NCBI RefSeq assembly: GCF_018143015.1
Contig: NC_054753.1
Span: forward strand, 28,723,462-28,787,461
Length of the DNA: 64,000 bases
Origin: Lytechinus variegatus
Taxonomy: Eukaryota; Echinodermata; Echinoidea; Temnopleuroida; Toxopneustidae
Direction of reading: 5' to 3'
A program made the position numbers and the translations under genes. Shown piece by piece: positions 50,444 through 64,000 of this stretch; the stretch's first letter is position 1, and each line of letters starts with the position of its first letter. Below the pieces are notes generated by a model, which had not been told where the DNA came from, searched no databases, and worked only from the letters and a program-made list of their open reading frames with translations.

Positions 50444-50519
50444 AAAATATGAGTATATGGTACCAGGAATAGCATGGTATCGATAGTATCAGTTTCTAAA
50501 AACAACCGCACTGCAAAAA

Positions 50520-50645
50520 CGCCGGTGTTAATTTAACACCAGCCGAGTATCTATGTAGACAGGTGTTGAAACAACACATGTTCGGCGTCAGGCTAACACC
50601 AATTTATCATTTAAGCAACACCAATTATTAGTGTAAGTAAACCAA
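50520..50645. repeat. GGTGTTAATTTAACACC repeat
   Basis: Palindrome GGTGTTAATTTAACACC followed by further TTAACACC / GGTGTT variants, a small cluster before the TTAA element. Confidence 0.55.
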
Positions 50646-50677
50646 TATCGATTTGCAAATCGATTAAACTTTATTTC

Positions 50678-51140
50678 TTAAAGGTCAAGTCCACCCCAGA
50701 AAATGTTGATTAAATAAAAGAGAAAAAACAAGCAAGCATTATGCTGAAAATTTCATCAAAATCGGATGTAAAATAAGAAGGTTATGACACATTTAAGTTT
50801 CGCTTATTTTTCACAAAACAGTGATATGCACAACTCAGTGACATGCAAATGAGACGATGATGTCCCTCACTCACTATGTCTTTTGTTTTTTATTGTTTGA
50901 ATTATACAATATTTATTTTTTACAGATTTGACAATAAGGACCAACTTGATTGAACCATAGAGTATCTCTGTAAACAATGCTAATTGCACATGTTCAGGGA
51001 GGAATTTGTCAATGCGTTGTTTCACATGATAACAGGGAGAAAATGGATTATTTCATATTTCACATAAGAAATAGTGAGTGAGTGATGTCTTCAGTTTCCT
51101 AATTTGCATACCGACAGGGATGTGAATATAATTGTTTTGT
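50678..51140. mobile_element. TTAA-type foldback element, copy 2
   Basis: Left end TTAAAGGTCAAGTCCACCCC and ATTTCATCAAAATCGGATGT as in 18134-18694, while the middle (CAAGTTGGTCC / GGACCAACTTG blocks) is inverted relative to that copy. The right end is poorly defined. Confidence 0.6.
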
Positions 51141-51339
51141 GAAATTAAGCGAATCTTTAAAATTTTGCTTGTCATATTTTGGGGGTTAATAAAATTGACC
51201 TGACATTTTTTTTTGCTTGTCAAACTTTCCAACTCCTGGTCCCCCTCCCTTTGGGACAGATTTCCGCCGTTTTTCAGTGCGGTGTAAAAGGCTTTGCTAA
51301 TAGCAAGTACAAAAAAATAGCGGAAAGTACATTGTCCAA

Positions 51340-52340
51340 ATGCAGAATCAGTAACCATCTATTTCCATTAATATTGATAATGAACTCGCAGTGGGTTTGT
51401 ATGAATGGCTGGTTCCTAAAAGACATCAAGGACATACTTGATATATAAATAATCTATCGAACTCCCGTTTCCTTGGGTACAGAGAGTAAACTCACAGTTA
51501 GACAATAGCAACCTCCTCTGTGTGGATGATTTTTTTTATACATAGGCCCTATATTCATACATTATTATTATCATCATTATTGCAAATTTTAATAAATCTC
51601 TCTCTCTCTTTGCTTGCCCATGGATGTTTCACTTTTGCCATTAATTAATTTTATTCCATCAGATGAAATTTATTAGCATAAGATAAAGACGATTAAAACG
51701 CAGATGAAACCAAATAAAGAGCAGTCTTGCCTTATCCAGGAGTTGCCTCTTGACTGTCTAGGTAATTATTGCTTATTTCATTTCCAATAGAAAATAAAAT
51801 GTTAAAACATCATTGCATTCGGTACACGGTAGTGATGTGGTAGCATTGTTTTGTTATTGCTATCATTTAATCAATGTTTCCTATATGTTCTAATTCTAAA
51901 CGTTTTCAGTAGTGTAGATATTTCGGAGTGTGAATTTATATCATTCCCATCAAATTCAAGGTTTTGCTAGTGGACGACTGAATATACGATCAATCAATTA
52001 CTATAGCAACGGTGTAAACAATTTCCCCATGAACTAACGAGGTTCACGATTCATTAACTCGTTATACGAAGTAGTCACCATCGTCACAGCGACGCGATCC
52101 TAGTACAGCCATTACGACAACCAATGAAGAGTAACATTGACAAAGAAAATCAACATCTCTAATGCAATTGGTCTATTCCACGCCAACACCCTTTGGGATC
52201 GCCTCAAATTACACATCAGATATCAAATGGGTGTACGTATTAATACTTCTACCCTTAAAGCAATATCTGAGTTGATCCCAGTGAATTTACATACTTGGTC
52301 CGATACGTACTCTTTGGTCATATTGGTAGTAACGGAAAAG
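51340..52340 (+). promoter_or_regulatory. 5' flank of beta-tubulin B, duplicated in decayed form at 56.9-60.2 kb
   Basis: Blocks such as ATGAATGGCTGGTTCCTAAA, GAGAGTAAACT, GATCAATCAATTACTATA and AAGCAATATCTGA recur in the same order downstream of gene B. The call as regulatory is inferred from position and shared blocks. Confidence 0.5.
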
Positions 52341-52397
52341 ACCACAAACATGTCAGTTGGTATATCCATCTTAAAATACAAACAATCATCCTATTTC

Positions 52398-52404
52398 TAT
52401 ATAG
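52398..52404 (+). promoter_or_regulatory. TATA-like box of beta-tubulin B
   Basis: TATATAG in CTATATAGAAGG, 73 bp before the ATG, giving an expected start near 52430 and a short leader of about 45 nt. Confidence 0.55.
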
Positions 52405-52476
52405 AAGGTGCTTGATTTGCAGATCATCTAGTCCTTTATCTTCTTGTCAGGTTAGGTTTGCTTTAAGACAATCAAC

Positions 52477-54760
<2,284 letters not shown>

Positions 54761-56890
54761 CGTTATTCCGTTGGATTTTGTATGAAAATTAACCCATCAT
54801 TTAGTTTAGGCAAATCTGAATGAGTGAGCGAAAAAAAAATCGAAGGGGCACTGCATGATGCATGGTGCAACTGCAAGCGAGATAGATAGATTTTGACATT
54901 TATCAGAACACATTTCGTCCTTTTCCCTCTAGGCTTACATTTCTCTCTTTTCTCTATTTATTACTTTACTTTTTTATTATTCGTGGAACCTTTGGGGTCC
55001 AGATCGAGCCATTCTTCGATATCATTCAACCAATGCATAAGAAAAGTAGGTTTAAAAATTAACAAACGAATACTCATTAACAATAGATATTCGTGCACCT
55101 TATAGAAAAGAAGAAAGTAAAACAATGCGGTATTGCTTAAAGTGAACTTTTTTTAAAATAGAAATTTTGCCGAATACTTCATGTCTGCCCCCCATGTTTT
55201 GACACACTGACACAGGTAATAATGTAATATTTTTGTATTTATAACGTCGATCCGAGTTCGGTTTTATTGGTGTATGTGCTATACACGGGCCATCTATTTA
55301 GTCATGTACTACTTGATGTCGTGAATAATATGACTTATTGTTTTTCACCATTATTTCCTCTCATTATCAAATCTAGGTCTATATGCTACCGTAGAACCAA
55401 CTGCAATCATCCGAAATGCTCCAGTAAAAAACTCTCGACAATCTTGTTGGAAGTTTCTGAGAAGTGAGCAGTACACATAATTTGCTCCCATAATGATTTG
55501 GAGATGTAAAAATGCTTCTTTAAACATGTTAAACAGCTTCTCGCAATTTTCCGGGAAAGTCTCTGAGAAAGTATACATAACCAATATTTTTTTTGCTCCC
55601 AAAATATCTTGTAGATGTAGAAATCCTTGTTCCATAATTGAACATTGTAACCTCAGAACAAAAAGGACCTTAAAAGTGAAAAACAAAATTAGCCATAAAG
55701 AATGAACTTAATTAGAAAACATCACAACAAAATAATGGATGTGAGACATGCATTATAAATCGCATATTTTTACGTGTTGTTTGGGGAATTAGGGAAATTG
55801 AGGTTATGATTAATTCATCTTTTAATATTTTTGTTCGAAACAAAACACACCCAAATATGTTCCCATGGTCACGTTTCTATTTTGCATAGATATTGGATAT
55901 TATACCTTTTTATACCTTATATTACCTTACCCATATGTCAAACTACATTTAGAACCTAAATGCATGTTATATTTTTAGTGAAAGCCAGAATAAATAAGGT
56001 TACGAAAAAGACAATATCAAAAGCCAACCAAACTTCTTTAAAGTCTTTTAATTTCAGTCTTGAACGCGCTTGTGTTTATCTATTATGTCATGTGCGTGTG
56101 TGGGGGTGTTGGTGTAAACGTGAGTGCGTATGTGGATGTAGGGTGGGTGTGTATTGGTGTTTGGGATGTGGGTGTCTGTCTGTGTGCGTGAAAGAGCGAG
56201 GAAGGTATATACGGTGTACGGTAATAGTGACTGGGGATGAGAGGGTGTGTGGTAAATGTGGGTGTTTTATTTTTGTTAAACTTTAGAGGTACAGGCCCTA
56301 GCTCCCCCCCCCAAAAAAATAAATAAATAAACAAATAATAAATGAATAAATAAATAGTAATAATAATGATAATGATGAAATAAAAGTGTGTAGGGGCGGT
56401 GCCTAAAATGTGTAATTAATTAACCCTATGTTTTGTTGTGAATCAGAGAATCAAGTGTAGGCAATACACCTGTGGGTATGATGGCCCATATTATATCATT
56501 GTGCGGACAAGAGAAGCGAGAGAAGAAAATAAAATATATATATTTTTATATTCATTTCCTTCGTGCAATAATATGACAAATACTGATGGATGGCACTGAG
56601 TTCAATTATGCCTCTTTACAGGGATAAATTACATATGATAAATTGAATGTAACTAAATTTTTATGTCAATGCGAGTGAGCGTAGTGAGCGAGAATGTAAA
56701 ATAAATGTTTTCAATAGTTTCATGAATGGGCACACATTTAGATATTAGGATTCTACAGTGGCACTTATAATCAATGAAATGATACTTGAGACAAGAAAAA
56801 AGAGTAAAATAGGATTAATCAAAACCAGCAAATGCGGATTAAACATCCGACATTTATCAAATTGTCCATAATTTTATGTAACAGCAAAGC
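54761..56890. other. Beta-tubulin B downstream region, no gene seen
   Basis: AT-rich, with a repeat pair built on TCTGAGAA and GCTCCCA..AT..TTGNAGATGTA (about 55450-55620), GTG-rich low complexity (56090-56265), AATAAATA repeats (56318-56360) and a GCGAGTGAGCGTAGTGAGCG motif at 56672. No coding signal. Confidence 0.5.
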
Positions 56891-57185
56891 ACTTAGAGTA
56901 TGCGTACTATAGAATACAAATGAATAAGCAATCGTCTATTCGCAATTGCCAGTACACGAGCCCATTGCGTTATTAATGACTGGTTGATTCCGAAAAGACA
57001 TTTAGCAGAAGCAAGGACATATTTGATATTGACGAAACAATTTAAGTAACTCGCGTTTCTATGGATACAAATAGAGAGTAAACTTCCATAAGACAATAAC
57101 AATCTCTCTCTCTCCATTGGTATTGTGATTAATATAGTCTATTTTGTGTGATTAAAGAGAAATTCACCCGCGCTCGAATAATGAT

Positions 57186-57474
57186 CATAATAATAATATC
57201 AATAATAATATAGGATTTGTATAGCGTACGTATCCACCTTGCTAGGTGCTCAAGGTGCTCCTATTATAACCCGGCTAAGCTAGTCTACCAATTCTGGTGC
57301 GCACAGCTTTTTGAGGAATTACTTCCTGCCGGTACCCATTTACCTCACCTAGGTTGAGAGCAGCACAATGTGGATAAATTTCTTGCTGAAGGAAAACAAA
57401 CCATGTCTTGGAATCGAACCCACATCCTTCAGACTGAAAGACGAGAATCTTAACCACCAGACCACGACGCACGT
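57186..57474 (-). mobile_element. tRNA-derived SINE, copy 3 (minus)
   Basis: Reverse-strand copy: GTCGTGGTCTGGTGGTTAAG, then GGGTTCGATTCCAAGACATG, body block with TAAATGGGTACC, and an ATT-type tail at its 3' (left) end. Sits in the insertion that splits the decayed copy of the beta-tubulin B 5' flank. Confidence 0.8.
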
Positions 57475-57546
57475 AGTTTATTTACATTCAATTGTATCAT
57501 ATGCAATTCAACTCGTTAAAAGATGCTCCGGGTTGAAATACATCTA

Positions 57547-59634
57547 TACACAACAAAAAAAGTAAGTCCCCCTAAATCAAATTGCTGTAACTTTTGAACG
57601 GAATTATTTTCAGATATGATATTTCGTAGGTAGTTTTTTACACTCATTAAGCAACTTCTGGGAAAAAAGAGATTGATTGGTTGTGTCATGCATGAATAAT
57701 TAAAGATTGAATTAAAAATGACCATTTTTGAAAGTCACAAGAGTTGTTTTTCAGATTGTCCAAATACAAAGTCGGGCAAAAGTTGTTTTTAGGTGAATTT
57801 TAGGGTGTTCATGCTGTTTTACTATCCATAATTCAGCCACTCCACACACAATTTTGATATCGTATGTTCATGGTTGAGTGAGCACAATATTGCAGGGGCC
57901 GCAGAAGCAGGGTGGGGGCTCCCCACTTTTTTTCCCAAAGCATGTACAAAAATGCAATATTGACCATACGATTGTGATTTTTTGCATGGTTTGCCCCCCA
58001 CTTTTGGCTCAGCCCCTCCCCCACAATTTGAAAACCGTTCCGCGGCCCCTGTATTGTGACATATCTTCATAGGGTTTTTTTGGTAGTATCCTCTACAACT
58101 TGTTAGGTCTTATTAAAATTTGAAAATGTTGGTGGCTTCGAGTCCCCGATTATAGGCCCCTCCCCCATTTTTTAATTCTGGATCCACCCCTGATTTGTCC
58201 ATAAATTAAACTGATCATTAGATTTTGTTAGGAAAAGAATAGATTTATGCTGGATAAAGAGGATTCATTCCTAAGTTTTCGAATGTGCTCGCTCAACCAT
58301 GAAAATGTTAAAAGTTCGGAAAGTGTGTGGTGATAGAAATGATGGATGATAAAAACAACAGCAATTAAAGTCACATTTGAAACCGAATTTGCCCCCAATA
58401 CTCAACTTATTACCCTTTAAAATGAGTCTGTGACATTGAAAATACCAATTTTCCCACTTTGATGCGTGCTCACTCATCCATGAATAAACAAATCGATTTC
58501 ATTTTTGCACAGAATTCTGCCCATAGGTTGATAAACATTACTGCCAAATGACATTGCTAAAGACAGCCTTGAAAAAAAGTTCCACCATATTTAATAAGGG
58601 GTTACTTATTCTTAAACATATGCACCCATAATGTACACAAGTCTATGAGAGAGGAAGTCAAAATTTTAACAAATATGAAATAAGGGTTTGTTTCATGGAC
58701 GGTTTTTGTTACTTCTGCCAACAGTTATTTCATGAAACTTCGCACATGACTTCAGAGTAACACTATCCAAAAGGCGCGCACACCAAAATAACCATTCGAT
58801 ACGGCACAGAGTGGGGCCAAGGCCTTGAACTTTCTTCTCATTTGCATAATTTTCGAATATTGTGTGCTCACTGATGCATTAAACATCGGGATTTTCATAA
58901 AAATCAAATCAAATGAACCATGCAAGGAGGTTTGTGACAGATATCCATAGTTACAAATTGCATTTTTTCCAATAACGTAAAGAAGAGCTAATCACATTCC
59001 ACATGTTCATTCAAGCGTGAATGTTTAATTAAACGCCTTTGAATCATTGAAGCATGTTAATTGCTCATGAACATAACGAAAAAATTGATAAAAGATCGGT
59101 TTCAGTTACCAAAATGACACAATACTTGCCTATGATATTTGAAAATCGTATTTTTTGTTTTCAATAAATGTTCATTGAACCGTGAAACGATGAATATTGT
59201 TGAAGATACTCTTCCCAAAAATAATTGTCATCATATTCGATCATTTTTATTGATAAAAATGTGTTAAAAATCCAATTATAGCAAATTAGGACTTGTGTTT
59301 ATTCAACCGTGAAATTTAGCCCAAAAAGTTGTATCGTCTTTTAGAAAGTACCTTTTACAAGCCTTCTGACTATTTTTCATGATGAGAATGTGGAATCAGT
59401 TCCTATAAAATGGAATCAAAGTCATGATATTTGGCTTGTGACTTTTGAAAAGTGACATTTTTGCCTTCCGACGGTGCTCACTGAAGCATGACGTAAAATA
59501 CGTCCATAACATTTACTCAGAGGGTAGCTTATAAAATTACCTACACGCTCATGTAAAAATATATCAAAAACTCGCATTGGTTCGGAAATTATTGATGTTT
59601 GTTCAAGGGGGGACTTACTTTTTTTTGTTGTGTA
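57547..59634. mobile_element. 2.1 kb mariner-type element with internal repeated motif
   Basis: Ends TACACAACAAAAAAAGTAAG and complement, flanked by TA. No transposase frame; the interior has six to eight spaced variants of GTGCTCACTCAACCATGAA (58284, 58465, 58864, 59005, 59169, 59297, 59474). A CAGGGGCC MITE is nested at 57893-58051. Confidence 0.75.
57893..58051. mobile_element. CAGGGGCCGCGG MITE, copy 2 (5 bp target duplication)
   Basis: Ends CAGGGGCCGCAGAAGCAGG and ..CCGTTCCGCGGCCCCTG, flanked by TATTG on both sides (57888-57892, 58052-58056). It sits inside the mariner-type element at 57547-59634, so it inserted later. Confidence 0.85.
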
Positions 59635-60245
59635 TAGATAAATAATGATTTACAGGGGCGGCGTTAGAATTTACACTCGCAATTAAAATTGGATTCCAAT
59701 TAATGTAGCCTATATTGCCTTAGATGACAATAATGTTATTTATGTTTTGATATCATTCAGATTATATTTGCGTTGAAAAGGGTACATATTTTGAAATATG
59801 AATGGTATCACTTCCATCGAACATGTTTTTTATGCTGGATCAACGAATAAAATATCAATTGATCAATTACTATAATTTCCCAAAGAAAGAGGTCTCCGAT
59901 GAATTCCGTCTTTCTGCATCACAGTTGTCATGTACACGACGATGCATTCCCAATATACGATACCCAAGGAATATACCGAGTTGGTAATGAACTTCAAGGT
60001 TTCTATTGCATTTGCTTATTCCACGATCCACAGTCGCCATCGTTACAGTGATGCGATCCCATTCCATCCATCAAGACCGATTAAGAGAACAATTTGGTCA
60101 TTGGCCATTTTCATGTCAACAATAAACTCCAAAGCAATATCTGATTCGACATCCCAGTTACTTTGCTTCCTTGGTCAGACCAAGAATATTGTATATCTAA
60201 ACAATAGGACCATCCGACCACCCATCTTTTGGTCGTGCTTTTATT

Positions 60246-62329
60246 ATCTTTGAGATATCTTGTTCATGATCATTTAGATTGCCCCGCGCTTCCGAGGTTT
60301 AAACATCAAAGATCTACAGTTCGCGCTTCGTGCCCATGGTGAGATACGTATGCTATATATGAATTTCGGTAAACAGTCCTTTCATGATCCAGAATCTAGT
60401 TTTGTTTCATGGTTTTCTTTGTTATTGTTTTTCTGTAGTGGCGGATGACCAAAGATCATACAGGAAGAAGAACACCAGTACAAACTCACACACACCCTCT
60501 TAACCACCCTTACTCATCTGTCCGCATAATCACACACCCACATTCATTCTCACACACACAAACACACGCACGTCATCACTGAGAGATAACAAGGATAAAA
60601 CAGAGGGATATGAAGTGAGTAAGAGGGATGGTAGAGGGGTGTGCACATACACACCTACACAACGCTTCACAAAGCGGTAACAAGAAAAAAGGAATTAACT
60701 GAGAAAGAGAGAAAATAGTGGTTTCAGTAGTAGGGAGATGTGAGGAACACGCACATATACAGGCACGCCCATAAAGTCAAAATATGCCCTTCACTTTTCA
60801 ACTCTAAACATTAGAATTCTTATTTATATATAGGCATATACTTTTGGAATAAGATTCAAAAGTAATAAAATGTATGACGCAAATGGAAATATTGAGCAAA
60901 AGAAAGAAAATATCCAGTGTTGACTGTTATACCTCAAGCACTAACACCCCCAGAAAAAATGAAAACATTAAATTAATTAAATTCCCAAACAAAAATTTAA
61001 ACAACAAAATATTTTAATAAAAAAATAAATAATGATGCTACGGAAAGGGCATAAAGGGAGGCTTTTACAAAATAAACGAAATATGATAAAGAAAAAAAGA
61101 GAAATAGATCAGAACTTGTGACCCACTTCTTCACTTTTAATAATTTAGGATAAAGCTATAAGGTACAAACATAAACTTCTATCCCATCCAGTTGATTTAA
61201 ACAAGAACCTACAAACTCTTGGTTGAAATAAAATCAAAATGAATTGTATTATTTTCAACCAACAGTTTGGTTGTTTCTTCATTATTCATCAACTTTTGGG
61301 TCGGTTAAAAGTTCTTAGAGTGTACCAGGCCTGGTGTGTACCACTATCTGCATTACCGCATCCCATTTAATTTTAGCGTATTCAACATAGCCAATAAGAA
61401 TAAACATTCATAAATACCTTATTTGTTTTAAGCATCGCCATTTATTTTCACAAGTTACACAGTGTTTACTTGACAGAAGCCGCACGGACTGGAAATGAAG
61501 AATATCGACATTTACAATGTAACGGTCATCATGATTAAAGATGATTATTTTCTCGAGCCGAAAGAAACCCTTTGGCGTTTTCAATCAAGCTAATATTCAT
61601 AATAATTGGTCGAATCTTATGTCATACAAATCTTCACCTGAAACATTACTTTTGTAAACTTAGGTTTTACGATAGTTTTTTTTTCTTTGAGTGGGTATCA
61701 ATAACATTTTATAACCTTTTAAATTTAAGTGTTATAATTTTATTGAATGAACTCAAAATGTCTTACGTTGATTTGATTTAAAAAAGACGTATTGCACATT
61801 TGCTTTATCAATACAATATGAAGGAAACATTATTCCCACCACAGGGCAAACGTTGTTTACAATATACATTACAATATATTACCTCATGCACTTAAAACAT
61901 CGATAGATGTAACTATATAATAAGCAGTATATCGATGTGATCTGGCAATTTGTAAAAGCAAAGTTTAATTTATATATAAATAGTGAACAATCTGTAAAAT
62001 AAAAATCTTTAGACATTCAAGTACTGTAAAAGAAATCAGCCACATGACTATTGAATGATGAAATATTGAAGTATCGAGAAGACAATTCGAGAAAGAGAGA
62101 ATTGGAAAAGAACAAGAGAACGAAGACATTCACCAGTTTACGTGATTACGTTCCGGGCGCGTTGAAACAAAGCGTTGATTCATGTTACTGATGAAAGAAG
62201 GAGAAGATCTCCGAAGTCATGATGGGCATACTTTAGTACTTTCATTTAAATAAAATGTTTTACATGAAAACGTATATAGATATTCAATATTGAGTTTTAC
62301 AATCATTATGCTTTATAATAAACATGCGC
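60246..62329. other. Spacer before beta-tubulin C, no gene seen
   Basis: AC-rich low complexity at 60480-60570, otherwise AT-rich. No exon, RNA or element ends recognised. Confidence 0.5.

Positions 62330-64000
<1,671 letters not shown>

Larger units (their letters stand above)
56900..60245 (+). other. Decayed second copy of the beta-tubulin B 5' flank, split by insertions
   Basis: 56.92-57.12 kb matches 51.34-51.52 kb, and 59.77-60.24 kb matches 51.93-52.34 kb, same order and strand. The 2.6 kb between them is largely a SINE (57186-57474) and a mariner-type element (57547-59634). No beta-tubulin exon follows, so this is either a promoter-only duplication or the remnant of a lost gene. Confidence 0.65.

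Overview
This is a eukaryotic, AT-rich, intron-rich and repeat-rich animal genome segment. The gene structures, the repeat style (tRNA-derived SINEs, many foldback/MITE elements, AAAGG..CCACCCC-type TTAA elements) and the proteins suggest a marine deuterostome, most likely an echinoderm such as a sea urchin. That taxonomic call is an inference. No bacterial genes, CRISPR arrays or viral fossils were recognised.

Region 1 (1-17.2 kb, minus strand) is a gene for a GOLIM4/GPP130-like cis-Golgi type II membrane protein. Nine phase-consistent coding exons are visible; the gene runs off the left edge. Its introns are filled with foldback elements, mariner-like TA-flanked elements and SINEs, including an 866 bp near-perfect inverted repeat in intron 1.

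Region 2 (17.3-28.3 kb) has no long host gene. It contains an intact-looking tRNA-Val(UAC), two 5'-truncated non-LTR retrotransposons (about 20.4-22.0 kb minus, 24.1-26.2 kb plus), several MITEs and simple repeats.

Region 3 (28.3-37.0 kb, plus strand) is a three-exon TMEM26 gene, complete from a TATA-like box to the stop codon. Its 7 kb first intron carries a possible unrelated pair of coding exons and a large CAT/ATC microsatellite.

Region 4 (39.5-64 kb) is a cluster of three beta-tubulin genes: A (minus, 39.6-47.1 kb), B (plus, 52.5-54.8 kb) and C (minus, 62.3 kb to beyond the right edge). All have introns after codon 19 and/or codon 131, so they arose by local duplication with inversions. 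B and C carry the axonemal EGEF tail motif and A does not. Downstream of B lies a decayed second copy of B's 5' flank, split by a SINE and a 2.1 kb mariner-like element.

I found no convincing wholly new system. The most unusual items are the decayed tubulin 5'-flank copy, the unexplained exon pair inside TMEM26 intron 1, a sequence motif shared by two different TA-flanked elements, and several elements whose insertion history can be read from target duplications or a paralogous empty site.
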